Shown one piece after another: positions 1 to 12,056 of a stretch of DNA of 64,000 bases; positions within the stretch are counted from its first letter, which is position 1, and the number at the start of each line of letters is the position of its first letter. Source of the DNA: Paraescarpia echinospica (lineage: Eukaryota > Annelida > Polychaeta > Sabellida > Siboglinidae); assembly GCA_020002185.1 (NCBI GenBank), contig CM034543.1, positions 54,481,535 to 54,545,534 of the forward strand, read 5' to 3'. The notes below the pieces were generated by a model that had not been told where the DNA came from, made no database searches, and worked only from the letters and a program-made list of their open reading frames with translations. The position numbers and the translations under genes were made by a program.

Positions 1-224
1 GTCAGTTGTAGTCTGTTGGCAAAGAATTGGATCACGCTGCCGAATGTAGGATGGTTGCTTTGTTTCCAGACCGTAGATGACGATGTTTTCTAGTCTGGAA
101 TAGTTTCCCATGTCGTTTAGGTGTGATTCTAACTCTTTTATTTTGTTGTCCTTTTCCGCATTTTCACTTTCTAGTTTTTTAACGCTTTTAGTAACTGTGT
201 TATCTCTTGTCGAATGGGCAAAAG
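1..224 (-). pseudogene. LINE ORF1-like coiled-coil fragment
   Basis: Read on the minus strand, positions 180 to 1 are open and give a charged heptad-like helix (KKLESENAEKDNKIKELES) followed by NYSRLENIVIYGL. A coiled coil followed by a short 'R.NIVI.GL' segment is the usual layout of ORF1 RNA-binding proteins of CR1, L1 and related non-LTR retrotransposons. The frame is closed by stops upstream of about 224 and runs off the window at base 1. It is a remnant, too short to assign to a clade; a host coiled-coil protein is possible but less likely in this context. Confidence 0.55.
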
Positions 225-339
225 TTCATCTAATTTAGGAAGGATATTGCTTGTTTCAATTCTGCCATGTCATTATGTCGGTCTGTGCTGCATGAGGCTC
301 GTGTTCCCCCTTCGTTGGCATTGTTCAGAAGGGTAGTGA

Positions 340-390
340 ATATATATATATATATATATATATATTCACTATATATATATATATATATGA
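340..390. repeat. AT microsatellite, self-complementary
   Basis: Two TA runs separated by a short 'tcac' spacer form a perfect dinucleotide hairpin. Confidence 0.9.
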
Positions 391-984
391 ATACCAAAAA
401 AACTCTTTTATAGTAACAATAAACACAACTACATCTACCCTCTAGTCTACCCTACCATGGCTCTCAGATAATCTTTGAAACCCCAAAAACTAGAATGGCC
501 CGTTCAAAAAACTAAATTTTATTTATATTCAAGAGAATTTCACTTGTCAACCCATTACAAGATCTGGTCCGCTCGGACTCAGATAAATAGCATGGAAGAA
601 TCTACACCATCCCCAGTAGGGAAAACTAAACTCTTAATTACGTACATACATCGGGAAACTATACTATTCCCAGAATACAGTGAGACAATCTCTTAATCAC
701 ATATAATATATAGTCAGTTCACAGTAGACTAGTCGGTTCTAACAGCAAGATATAATATTGACTTGTGTCTTCCCTACATACGGTCTCACCGCTCATGCTC
801 CGTTAGCCCGATTTGGTTAGTTCGGTGCAAGATGCCTCCACACGTACACTTATAATGTGAACACCACCTTTCTGGTTCCCACACAACCTAGCACGTTCTC
901 ACTTTGCCTACCTGTAAGCACCAGGGTGGCAACTCGTCATTGCATCCCTAGATCTCTTCTAAATTTGACTCTAGGAGTGCCATA
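391..984. other. No recognisable feature
   Basis: Short open frames occur but none resembles a known protein. The only structure seen is the junction into repeat Z at the end, where 'gactctaggagtg' recurs at about 27884. Confidence 0.5.
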
Positions 985-3168
985 AGTGCAAAGGCAATGT
1001 GTGGACAATATGGACAAACACTACAAAGATATGTAGGACAAACAGGTTCATACTGTAATGCTAAGTGAACACTAAGTTGATAAGTGTCATAAGTGCAAAG
1101 ACAATAATAAAGGACAAACAAATACATTTTACGGACACTTTGAAATCATAAACTAATTTAGACTTATCAGTCGACTGCTTGTATTATTGTTGACTTGGCG
1201 GAACATCTGACCAGAGTGACTCATAGCTATTAAATGGCGACAGAGTTATTGTGTGAACTCCATTTGATTGTTCGGATGGTATAGTAACATGCACATGGCG
1301 GAATGGTGGGGAAAACAGTTGATTTATAATTATGAAGGTGCATTGCACATTCCTTGTGTACTGATTAATGAATGGCAATATAATGTATGTTTAAAAGTGA
1401 CATTCATATTGTAATATATAACTGCGTCCCAAACCTTTTTCACATATTCTGCGAGAAATGATAGAAAGCTGCATATCGGAAGATATAGAGATTTATATTC
1501 AGCTTCTGCGTAGTTAAAAACGTATGATTCGACACCAAGATCATTCAAATCGGACTATTCTGTCAAATCAAATTTTATGGCGAAAATAGTATTTTTATTA
1601 GTTATTATCTAGTATTTTCCGGTGGCTAAAGGGGCTTTTTCAAAAAGTGGTCCCTCATGAGTGTCCATGCCATGTTTGGTGCTTGTATCATTATTTGAAA
1701 GATTGTCTCATTTATCTACTCCTGCGTTTGACTGAATGAGGTCACGTTTAGAAAAACATCTCGCAGTCCTGTGACGCTATAAAGTGAGCTATATATACAC
1801 AGTTTCTTGAAAAAGGGTGGTCACGATTCCTGCATGAAACGTCGCTTGTACATAACGGACCAAACTAAAGTCACTACCGTCTCCCCAGTTAGACGTCCTG
1901 TTTCGTTACGTTCGAAAAAAAGTGCAGTGTAGTTTTGATTAAAAAATTTTTTTAATTCACAAGCTCTGACATAAGTGCATTTGAGTAGTCAGAATTCCAG
2001 GTGTGATTGAAGAAGCTGTTGACAGTAGAATGGAGTATGTTTAGGTGATTTTATTAAGCGGAAGGATATTTGGCAGCAAATTGGCTCTTTGGCCCTTTAG
2101 CTGGAGTATTACCTGCATCCGTTCGTCAATATTGACGGGTGTCATACATACAGGTATTTTACGAGAGCTGGAAATATAAAATTATCACTAAACTCGACCA
2201 GCATGTCAAAGAGATGATGCCAACAGCAGGTAATAAGTTTAAAAGAATTTTTGTAGGTCACGTTTTCTTATAATCAATCAAAACGCAAACATGGCAACCA
2301 ATGGGGAAACTACCTGTAGGCTGACCCCTTTAGACTACAGGGACAACGCCTCAACTACCTTGGTCAATGTTATTTGTATCTGGTCCGCCATATTTTTATA
2401 ATTTCTACGATGCGGTATCTGACCAGTACAGTCCGTCTATCTCAGTCATACGTTGGCGGACGTTAGAAAGGAAGACACTCACCAACTCGAAGTGATGTCT
2501 GGTCTCTGCTCTAGACTTTGTCGTCTGCCACGTTAAGCGGTCCTCTAGCGACACCATCCGACCCTGCCGTCGTTACACGGCAGTCTGCCACTCAATCACT
2601 GGCTTCAATATAAACAAGCAGCCCGGATGCAACGTAAGCTATTTTTTCTGCACCCTCGTCGCGGGCCAGTTCACAATCACATCCACGAATTACGTGCATT
2701 GCTAATGTTCAGAGATGTTGTTCACCAGTATTTAAAGTTACTGTGCATTCAGACAGACATTCTTTGTAATGTCCGAATTTGTGAGTGAGAGAGAATTTGA
2801 AGACGCACAGTAAGCTCGTTGAGCACAATCGTGTAACAAGAAATATGTAACTATTTGAAACAAACAGTCTTTGGTAACTATACAGTATGCGATAGGATTT
2901 ATATTGTTTACAAGTACAGTCACAACTTTAATACAAATACAGCAGTTTAGAAGTGTAATTCCAATCTATATATTAACGTTTTATTATTATTGATTGATTT
3001 GTTACACCAATGAAACGTAAATAGTGTCACTAACTGTCAATCTACTGTGTTCTGTTCTCTCCGTTCGCCATGTGATAAGAATCTGATGATTAACGTGTAT
3101 CGTGTTGTATCCGCGTTCTCGGTAGATAGGGAAGCGCGTTATCAGGATGCTGGGATGACAGCGCGTGG
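985..3168 (+). repeat. Repeat Z, copy A (left part)
   Basis: Long non-coding interspersed repeat shared with 12050-18966 and 27880-36450. Landmarks in order: one unit of a 107-bp repeat (from about 1000), a 'ggcggaacatctgacc' block, a 'ctataaagtgagctatat' block, 'ggtccgccatatttttat', 'agtatttaaagttactgtg', then 'gaagcgcgttatcaggatg'. A 0.45-kb insert lies at 1879-2332 and a DNA transposon enters at 3169; Z resumes at 10115 for about 40 bp ('ggtcaatgacaatagtatcc'). No coding capacity is seen, so how Z moves is unknown. Confidence 0.8.
1879..2332 (-). mobile_element. MITE-like element Y, copy in repeat Z
   Basis: This block is absent from Z copies B and C, where 'gtcactac' runs almost directly into the 'gacaacgcc' block. 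Its reverse complement recurs at 10579-11020 inside repeat E, where the other E copy is again empty. One end has 'ctgacccctt', the other 'ccccagttagac'; the ends look like weak imperfect inverted repeats. No coding potential. Boundaries are good to a few bases. Confidence 0.7.
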
Positions 3169-3660
3169 TAGTGCAGCGGCTAAGAGCCACAAATTTGACG
3201 ATTTGTGCACTTTTTGAAAAAAGCATGAAAATTGGCACACATGTAGTTTATTATATATATATTCATATAAAGTTAGGTACCCATCGCCATCGACATGGTA
3301 TCTAGCCGCCATTTTGATTTTTTAAATGGCCGCCATGGAAATCCATTACCCAAGTTTCTTGGCATCTAAACAACATAGAAACACGGTCTTGGTGTCTAAA
3401 CCATCATTTTTAGGGTCAAGGAATTAATTTCTGCCACATTCCATATCCTCAGATTATCGCTATATTGGAATTCAAGATGTCCGCCATGGAAATCTATTAA
3501 CCGCGTTGCTCAGCTTCAAAGCAACACAGAAACATGTTCTTGGTATCTAAACCATCATTTTCAGGGTCAATGAATCCATTTTCGCTATATGCTGTATCCT
3601 CAGATGACAGCCATATTGGAATTCAAAATGGCCGACATACAAGATCTTATATTTTATTTT
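3169..3660 (+). repeat. Left terminal inverted repeat with about 150-bp subrepeats
   Basis: Matches the reverse complement of the right end. Roughly 150-bp subunits, each with 'ccgccatggaaatc', 'gtctaaaccat' and 'cctcaga', repeat at about 3331 and 3481, so the TIR is itself a tandem array. Confidence 0.85.
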
Positions 3661-3864
3661 AATTCATCTAACTGGAAATACTAGCTAGGTACCCATGCTG
3701 TTAAAAAAAAAAAAAAAAAATCTAGATATGCCAAGGATATCCATATATATCGCTATTAAATGATGATCATGACTCTTATGTGTTTAACAATGGACTATAA
3801 TCATACACATGTTAAAATAACAATCATATTTTACTCACTGCATGCAGTATAAGCCATCGTATAG

Positions 3865-5354
3865 TCAAGGGTCGCCACATACACCATTGCAGCTACACAG
3901 CTCGGTGCATTGCACACAAGACGACCGACATTTACACTTGCGTCTACACCCCTTCTTGCACCCACAGTGCACTGGCTCATAGCAAGACATTGATGCCTCT
4001 GGTAGGTCAGTCCAGATTGGTTTCCATCGTATGTCACTTGGACTCCAACCCCAGTGTCCAGGACTTGGCAGGTGGGGAGCTGGCACAAGAGCTTGTGACC
4101 ACACATATCCAGCCTAGTACACAGCCCGTCTGACTTGCAGGAACAATGCAGCTTTGGTTGGCGGGACATTCTCAATGGTACGGGATGCCTGGGGGAAGAG
4201 GTTCTTTCTTGCCTCGTCCATCTTACTAAGTGTACACGTTCTGCTGTACATGACGACGATGAACCTTTCGCTCATCTAGAATAGGTGAGTCGACTTCTTC
4301 CGGTTGTGATGAGAGTGTGACGAAGACATCTGTTACAGACGGATATGCCGTCCATGTCAACCATACCGACTTCTTCCCTTGGCCTAAGAAGCAGGAGACA
4401 GTGTCACACCCGCACAGGACATGAAACAGCATTAATGTTCTAGATTTCAATACACCTAATTTGTTTGCAATAGCATAAATTGCAATTTGACGAAAGTGAG
4501 TATCAACGCCGAAGTTGACCCACAGTTCATCAATCCCAAGAGAATGGAAATGGCCTACTGCCAAAACAACCACATATGTATCCACTGTCCGGATGGCCAC
4601 TTTGGAAAGTCCTTGTTTCACGCAATGTGCCACATGGAATAGCATGCGCGTGCATGCCCGCCTCCTCGTGTATGCACGGCTGAAGGTACTATGTGTCCCC
4701 AATGTCATTCTGGTTTGCGGTCACAAGTGTGTCATCTTTTGTGCTGATGAGTACCTTTCCACCGGCATCGTATGACCTGATACATTCTGAAAAATAACGA
4801 AATAGTTCATCTTTGTTCTGCTCAATCTTCAGGAAACTCTCCCAGTTTGCTGGAATAGGGGTTTCTGCAAGAACTCTCTGCTGTTGTGTCGTTCTGTTAT
4901 GCACTCGGCGTTCCCTTGTTGATTGTTTGAGACTGTCAGCAAAATACCTATCCCATACAAAGACAGTTGCTAGCTGGGAGGTAATATATGGAATATGTCC
5001 GACAAACCCCTGGTCTGAGCATGTGTATGATGGCATACATCCAAAACCTTTGCATCGACATCTGGAGCATTCTCTTACGAGGAATCAAATTTTGTCAGGC
5101 ATTCCAGTAATTCAGATTTCGATCCATGTCGGAATTGTCCCATATCAGAAATAGACGGAGGACACGCCTGATTTTCGTGTTGAAAGAAATGGCCCAGGTC
5201 TCCTTGTCTGTTCTGGCAAGCTATGTAGAGCCTTGCAAACAGATTGCAGTTTATCTTCAGATTGCAGTTTGTCTTCAAATTGCTCTTTGCTACTTGATGT
5301 TTGCTTTACACGAGGCATACTAAAGAGAGGCAATTTGTTTTGAGATAATATCAC
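3865..5354 (-). pseudogene. TE-encoded FEN/XPG-like nuclease with Cys-rich tail, decayed
   Basis: Minus-strand pieces in different frames line up in order. About 5354-5145 is a charged N-terminus. About 5036-4692 has IPANWESFLKIEQNKDELF. About 4700-4226 has IRTVDTYVVVLAVGHFH, ELWVNFGVDTHFR and LFHVLCGCDTVSCFLGQGKK. About 4104-3865 has HWGW and a Cys-rich end HCGCKKGCRRKCKCR...CTELCSC. This order matches an abundant uncharacterised protein family of invertebrate transposons. The HEEA and DT(D)V acidic motifs followed by GCDT...G.GKK resemble a FEN1/XPG core and its helical motif; that relation is my inference. Damage: the HEEA motif at about 4650-4680 lies in another frame from what follows, and the second Asp of DTD is Tyr here. 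It is transcribed away from the transposase-like gene, with a shared intergenic region at 5355-6124. Confidence 0.65.
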
Positions 5355-6124
5355 TGAGTGGTTTGTTGGGTATGCCTTTTAGTAAGAGGTGATGTTATTT
5401 TGCAAATCGGATTTTTTTTGTGGAATATCCCACTAGAAATATGGACATATTATAACTGGGTGCAAAACTGCAAAATATTTGCCAGTTGTCTGATGCTAAC
5501 CCCCTATACATACCCTCTGAAAGTTATGACCCTTAAAAAGTGGTCGAAAATGGTTGAACAGTGTGCTATTTTTGTTGTTCAGTATGAAAAGTACGGTGTT
5601 TTGCAGGCATTTTTAGGTCAACTGAAGAATGGAAATATAAGTATCTACACAATATGTTACGGACGGAATGTATAATGCTTGAGTTGGGTTAGTTCACCGG
5701 CAGCGCCATCTGTATAAATTCTGCTGACAAGCCAAATTGTAAGTGTCTTATTTAGTCGTATTATTTTATTATTTATTGTTTACATATATTTGAATTGTGT
5801 TAGTGTATGCCATTTTATTAATTTCACAACGTGATGCCTATCTAATCTTACTTACATAATATGTGTTAATTATCGGTAATTTACGTCATGGAAAATACAG
5901 CGAGCGTTAAATAATTAATTGTCACTTGAAATCATGACAACACAGCTTTAATCCGCCACTTACACAATATAACATATAACTATAAGGCACGATAAGTATA
6001 ATTTAATTATGTTGTTTCATTGGAGAAGATGCACATACTAGTTACTACAGTATTAATACTTAAGGATTTGAAAACTTAAATGTATGACGTAAGGATGAAT
6101 CATATCTTTGCAGGGTAAGTAACC
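5355..6124. promoter_or_regulatory. Divergent intergenic region of the DNA transposon
   Basis: AT-rich 0.77 kb between the two divergent genes. It probably holds both promoters, by position only; no convincing TATA or initiator could be singled out. A short open frame at 5358-5675 has no family resemblance. Confidence 0.35.
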
Positions 6125-8927
6125 ATGGCTGCTGACAGATGCTGCACAAGATCACAGTCCATGAAGACACTTGGTGCTGCATACTACATAGAGAAGGCCG
6201 AGTTTTCTTATGGGATTCTTCCTCCTGGCAAATATATCATACAGAATATGTTGTATCTGCTGTGACCAAAGTGGGCTGGCCAAGCCCAGCACTCAACGGA
6301 TGCAGCAGCGAAACTGCTAACAGAATTGACTGAGGAGCACTGGCTATTCTGCAATATATACACCATCCACATTATACACATTAAGAAACACATCTTGAAG
6401 CTATACGGGAATTTGTGACTCTGATCCAGACTCGGAAACAGAGACAAAATGCTAGTTTTCTCAAGAGAGCGGAAGCATTCAACAAAAAAAGGCAGAAGGA
6501 ATGTTTGACATTTTCTGCCACGATCCTGTGGTACGCAAGTACCTCGAACGAAAGCACGGTGTGAAAATGAGTGACGTGGAGTGGGCATTTCTTCAAGACC
6601 AAAAATGTACTGCGAAGACTTTGTTGATCGCATGTGGATGGAAAGCATGGAACACAGGAAACAGTATATGCAATGCCTCAACAAAATGAGGGAAGATGCA
6701 GAAAAGGAACAATAACTAAATAAAATAGTTGTCTCATTTGAGGATAGTGAGCAATCAGAGGATTGTGATCAGTATATGAACACAGATCAACCATTTTTCG
6801 GGAGCTCCACTGATGAAGATGACGATCCGACTACTACTGCTACAACTACCAGAGCTGAGACTCGGGGGAAGAAACGGCGCCTGTCGTCTACAGGTACACT
6901 TACTCAGCCTGGATATGAACTGCCTCCCAAATATCGGCGAGAGCATCAGGAAAGTGCGACCTGAGTTCTATGAGACTGTTGATAAGCTAAAGAGCTGCTA
7001 CCACATGTTTGAGACCCAAGCTGCAGCAGCTGTCATAACAGTTTGGAACAAAATGTTCGGAAGAACTTGGAAGCTGCACGACCAGCAAGAGATCATTGAT
7101 TTGGACACCCTGCTTGAATCTAGCAGTGTCAGACAAGCAGGCAAGAGCATCGATGCACTGGCATTAGACGAGATTGTCAAGGAGATAATGAACTCTGAGT
7201 CAGACCGAGTGTGCTGAACAGATTGTGGTGACCTATTCTGACGATGGATCCAAGAAGCAAGGTGCTGGGTCATTTTCCGTCCAGGGCATCACTGTGAATG
7301 GAAAGTACAGGTCTCTACCTACTATGAGCATTGCTTCAGAATCCAGAAACAACTTAGCTACTCTCAAGGTGGCAGTCCTCGAAATCCTTGAAGCAGCAAG
7401 TGGTGTTGAGTCTAAATCTCTCTTTGAGAAAATTGACTTTATAATAACAGATCAAACAACTGCAGTGTCGATGAATGAGATTGTAGCGGAAACTCTACAC
7501 TCGGAGCATATCCTTGATCATCTGCTCTGCAATATAACCCAACATTGATGTTTAACAGAGTTATCACCAAGCGGTGGGCAGAAATTGAAAACATGATAGG
7601 TAGAGACAAGATCTACTCAAACTTTCTGGTCAATGCAACTTCGGCTACAAGTGTCATTGAGCAAGCACTTGACTGTCTGACTCGGCTCATCAATCATGAC
7701 TTTGATCACAAGCCATGGAATAAATCAAATGAATTTGACCTCCACATAGCCCCACGACAAAACAAGTCTGTCAGTCTGAAAGATGAGCGCTCCAATCGCT
7801 TGACGCTGACCTGTGCAATTAGCCTCTATCATGTGGATGATGTGGCATCCTTCCTGCAGAAGTACGAGGATGCATCGTCAGATGCTTCTTGGACTTTGAC
7901 TTCTTGAAGGTCAAGTACTGTGCAGGGGCTCTCATTGGGCTACATCTGGTTGAATCGTTCTTGTCTCTGACCACGTCAGCTGACACAACCTACACCAAGA
8001 TCATCCCAGTTTTCTAAGACACTGTACCAGGAGCTGATAGATACAAATGCAATTACTCTCTTGAAAGTAGATGAGCCAGCCTTTAAATGTGTGTCCACTG
8101 AGAGGTTCAAACATGCGAGGTACGATGAGGACATTTGTGACGCCATAGCCAAGGTAGCCGCCTCTTTTCGACCCCAAGTGATAAAGCTCCTGAAGATGAC
8201 TCTGCCCAAACTGGCTGCTGGCTTCCAGAAGCAAAGGGGGGACATATTTAGCTTTGGGAACTACGATGAGACTGCAAAGCAATCACTTTCCCACATGGAC
8301 ACACAGAAGCTAGAAAAGGCACCGATCCATAACTTGGCCGCAGAACGGAGTGTCGGCTTCGTGAACTACGAACTCTCGACCAGGGGTGCCAAGCAGCTTG
8401 CCAGCTCATCTTCAGTACAAGTGAAAGCCAAAGCGACAGATCTGATTGACCGACGACAGCCATCGTCTTTCAGGAACTATGGTAGTGTGGTAAAAAAAGG
8501 AGATAGGATACCAGAAATCATGCTGGCATGGAAGACAAGACAGCAAGAACTGAAGAAACAAGGCCTGCAGGACAAGGAAATTGCTAATCCAGCAGTGGAT
8601 AGGAGGAGAATTAAAGACTTTGATGCACTCAATGCCATGGGAGGCCCATTCACATCAGCTGATGCAGTTGATGAGTACATTGCAGCCACAGACATAAATG
8701 AAGGAACCAAAGTAGAACGTCTCTACCTGGAGGTTCGACATGCCCGTGACACACCACTTTCCCTGCCAAACACAAGTGATATGTTCCGCCTCGTGAAAGA
8801 CTACAGGAAGCTCCCTGTCAACACTTATGTGGTCAATGTGAAACTGTACTTGAACAACATAACTTCGAATGCAGCGGTCACTCTGGATGACTTTAGTCAG
8901 GATATGGATGTCATTCTAAGTCAATGA
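6125..8927 (+). pseudogene. Transposase-like protein (probable RNase H-fold DDE type), decayed
   Basis: A start with good context (accATGgctgctg, 6125) opens a series of plus-strand pieces in shifting frames: 6125-6250, 6400-6960 (acidic STDEDDDPTTT linker), 6950-7217, 7225-7548, 7545-7907 and the longest, 8061-8927 (288 codons). Candidate catalytic landmarks are VTYSDDGSKKQGAG (about 7230), FIITDQTTAVSMNE followed by HLLCN (about 7440-7540), and NLAAERSVGFVNYE (about 8330); spacing and context suggest a D-D-E triad with an insertion. The C-terminal domain continues to a stop at 8925-8927. At least four frameshifts or stops (near 6250, 6700, 7217, 7545 and 7905) break it. The assignment as transposase rests on position between TIRs and this motif pattern. 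Confidence 0.6.
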
Positions 8928-9485
8928 CCGTAGTTACCAGCGTTGTGGGGCTTAGTGTTAGTAGTGACTCTCGCTTTGAACATTATTAACATATATTATG
9001 GCAGTAATCTATCATTAGTATGTTTATACAATGTCTACTGTGTATAACTACATGTCTTTTGAAGAGTACAAGTAATCAAAATGTTTTATGCTGATGTTCT
9101 GAGTTATTATCATCATTTTGAGTTTATTTTCTAGGCAAAAAATGCATTTTTGAAGGAGTCCCAACTTCAAGGGGTATGTAAATGGGGGTTAGAATCGATC
9201 AGATGATCAAACGTGGCTATTTTTCCACTCAAAAAGACCCTCTCCATATTTTAGAGGAGGTACCTAAAATATTTGCACTAACACCACCCCCTACTTTTAG
9301 TCTGTCCTCCGCGTAGCTTTTGTATTGCCTTTTCCCGATATCCTCAGCTGCGTAGACTGTTTGCACCATGCCTTTGCTCATGACGACCTTTGTATCAAGT
9401 GTAAGCATATCACCACTATCTTCAAAGAATGGGTTGCCCATGTCTTCAATTGTTGACACCATCGGCGACACTTTTTACCAAGCTA

Positions 9486-10114
9486 ACATATTGAATTTTG
9501 CATGCCGGCCATCTTGAATTTTATTATGGCCGTCATCGGAGGATACAGTATGTGGCAGGGATTAATTCCTTGACCCTGACAATGTTGGTTTATACACAAA
9601 AAAATCATGTTTCTATGTTGCTTAGAAGATGAGCGACTTGGTTAATATATTTCCATGGAGGCCATCTTGAATTTCAATATGGCGGTTATCTGAGGATATG
9701 GCCTGTGGCAGAAGTGAATTCACTGACCCTGAAAATTATGGTTTAGACACCAAGAACATGTTTCTATGTTGCTTAGAAGCTGAGCAACTTGATCAATAGA
9801 TTTCCATGGCGACCATCTTGAATTCCAATATGGTGGTCATCTGAGGATACGGAATGTGGCAGAAATGAATTTCTTGACCATAAAAATTATGGTTTAGACA
9901 CCAAGAACGTGTTTCAATGTTGTTTAGATGCCTAGAAACTAGGATAATGGATTTCGATGGCGGCCATGTTTAAAATCAAGATGGCGGTTAGATACCACGT
10001 CGATGGCGATGGGTACCTAGCTTTATATGAATATATACATAATAAACTACTGGTGTACCAATTTTCATGCTTTTATCAAAAAGTGCACAGTCATATCCCT
10101 TAGCCGCTGTTCTA
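9486..10114 (-). repeat. Right terminal inverted repeat with about 150-bp subrepeats
   Basis: Reverse complement of the left TIR. It contains about four subunits (around 9500, 9650, 9800 and 9950) against about three on the left, so the arms differ in copy number. Ends at TTCTA, then TGG. Confidence 0.85.
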
Positions 10115-10157
10115 TGGACGGGTCAATGACAATAGTATCCTCCATTTCTTTTAAAGG

Positions 10158-10470
10158 GAATAAAAACATCTATTGCTCGAATTCATGTTATATTACATCC
10201 TGCTATCTATTTCCACGTCCACCAAGCCAAAACAATCAAAAAATTCAATGAATTAGAAATTCCACATTTTATGGTGTGCATTCGGACATTTTCGAATATG
10301 CATATTTTTGGCGCGCTTTTCGGGATGCCGAGATGTGACGTCACTTATGATTCAAACTCGCATCAGGCCGACCCTGGTTACTTGTCATTTATTTTATAAT
10401 CGGGCGACACCGGTTCAATCCTGACAGCATGCAAACCTTTGATTTTCTATACACTTTTTTTTATGTTTTC
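10158..10470. repeat. Fragment of fold-back repeat F
   Basis: Starts with 'ttttaaagggaataaaaaca' and continues to 'catcaggccgaccctgg'; this is the reverse complement of 48150-48385. It then jumps to a piece with a tRNA B-box-like 'cgacaccggttcaatcc', also found in the arms at 47.17 and 47.68 kb. It is therefore an internally deleted arm of the large inverted repeat at 46.66-48.38 kb. Confidence 0.75.
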
Positions 10471-10578
10471 ACTAAGTGCACCGTAATCTTAGTGGCATCT
10501 ATCACATATTCAACTCACTCCGGCGGATGTTGTACAGTTGCAGATATGCACCACGAAATGCCACGCTCGCCACGTACA

Positions 10579-11020
10579 AGGGTCAGTATACAGTTAGTTT
10601 TCCCATCGGTTGTCATGTTAGCGTTTTGCGTGACTATAAGAAAACGTGACCTCCAAAATTCTTAAACTTCTTACCTGCTTTTATCATCATCTCATTGACA
10701 TGCTGGTTGGGATTTCTCAAAATGTAATAGTTCTAGCTCTCGTACAATGCCTGTATGTATGACACCCGTCAATATTTACGAATGGATGCAGGCAGTACTC
10801 CGACTAAAGGGTCAAATAGCCCAAATGCTGCCAAGTATCCTTCCGCTTTTAAAAATCAGCTAAACATATACCTATATCTACAATCATACCTGGAAATGTC
10901 AATGCTGAAATGCACTTATGTGAGAGCATAAGTGAATTTTGTATAAAAAAAACAATTTCTCCAAAATACCCCTCCTTTTTTTCGTTACGAAACAGGAAGT
11001 CTAACTGGGGCATGGCCCCC
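10579..11020 (+). mobile_element. MITE-like element Y, copy in repeat E
   Basis: Reverse complement of 1879-2332 with about 80% similarity by eye. Repeat E copy 2 runs straight through this site ('cacgtaaagcggc'), while here 'cacgtac' and 'tacagcggc' flank the insert, suggesting a 3-bp TAC duplication. Confidence 0.7.
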
Positions 11021-11439
11021 TACAGCGGCAACAATGATCTCAAGTTCCACTACCGGCTACTTTGGCTAAGTATCGTAAATCACCACATCCGTGTTGCCTT
11101 TAATTTACTGCCACGGTTGACGCTTATCCAGGCGTCCATATCATATAAATTGCATTAAGTTGTCTAGCGCACGCTCCTATAAGCAAACGTGTCAGGTCAA
11201 TACGATACGTAGAGCTGTGTGTCTTTGCTGTGTTTCTGGGGAAACATAGACCCTGTTGGGTTGCAACCAGGATGCAAACTAGAAGACGTTATGGTGTCTG
11301 AATAAGCAGGATTCTAGGTCAACGTATATATATAGGTCGTAGTTACACTGCACTGAATCACGGGGAGCTGGGACGACAAAGTAACAAATTACTATGGGGC
11401 GATGCAGTGAAAGAACTGGGGTGTGGGACGTTACATACG

Positions 11440-11540
11440 TGTGTGTGTGCGCGTGCGTGCGTGCGTGAGTGTGTGTTTGTATGTGTGTGCGTGCGTGCGT
11501 GCGTGCGTACGTGCGTGCGTGCGTGTGCGTGTGCGTGTGA
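11440..11540 (+). repeat. GT/GC-rich microsatellite in repeat E
   Basis: Imperfect GTGC, GTGT and GCGT runs. Frames open on both strands here have no protein resemblance. Confidence 0.9.
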
Positions 11541-11670
11541 AATATATTTCTGTTGCGTGTTTTCGCAGCGCGAGTGGCGTATTTTCTGTAGTTCAATTAC
11601 TCTGGGTGGTTCAATAAAAAAACACAACTTTTCAAAAAGTTTTGTTACTGTTGACAATGTTCACATTTAT

Positions 11671-12049
11671 AATCCACACTCTGAGACCCCGTATCGTTCT
11701 ACTTCGATGTAGTTACATAACGGTTTGTGGGAAGAGGCGAATGTATCCTGGATTGTGCAATTTTATATGTGTAGAAACATATGTTTTACTTCATAACATT
11801 TGACTACATCAAACTTTGGGGAATGAGATATGACTAGAAAACGACAACGATCTGATTGAGACCATGATTACATAATTCAGGCCTGGGTAATAGTAATAAT
11901 AGTGTAATAGTCAGCATGGCCTTGGTGAGGTTTTATCCTAGAGTTGTATGAGCGTTTACATAGCAAGTACAGTGTGACTGCTGCATTGACTAAAGGGATT
12001 AAACTGGGCTTTCACTGCTTTGACGCCAGTTCTGTCAAAGTGCCAAGTT
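11671..12049. other. Unassigned spacer
   Basis: Unique-looking AT-rich sequence between repeat E and Z copy B. No gene or repeat seen. Confidence 0.4.
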
Positions 12050-12056
12050 TCACACT

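Larger units (their letters stand above)
3169..10114. mobile_element. 6.9-kb DNA transposon with long TIRs and TGG target duplication
   Basis: The left end TAGTGCAGCGGCTAAG and the inverted right end TAGAACAGCGGCTAAG are near-identical, and the similarity continues inward for about 500-630 bp. TGG flanks both ends (3166-3168 and 10115-10117). Z copy C, at about 35626-35640, has the uninterrupted target with a single TGG, confirming the insertion. Inside are two divergent decayed genes: a nuclease-like protein on minus (3865-5354) and a transposase-like protein on plus (6125-8927). Both carry frameshifts, so this copy is inactive. A 3-bp duplication with two genes and subrepeat-bearing TIRs does not let me name a superfamily. 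Confidence 0.85.
10471..11670 (+). repeat. Repeat E, copy 1
   Basis: Shared with 26370-27470. Landmarks: 'gtgcaccgtaatcttagtgg', 'aagttccactaccggcta', 'ggttgcaaccaggatgcaaa', 'actgaatcacggggagctgg', a GT/GC-rich microsatellite, then 'cgcagcgcgagtggcgta'. Non-coding. Interrupted by element Y at 10579-11020. Open frames through its microsatellite are composition artefacts. Confidence 0.8.

Noticed and set aside
3169..10114. Assigning the DNA transposon to a named superfamily
   Set aside because: A THAP finger, CxxH or other diagnostic motif was not seen and the catalytic triad is only tentative, so naming it would be a guess.
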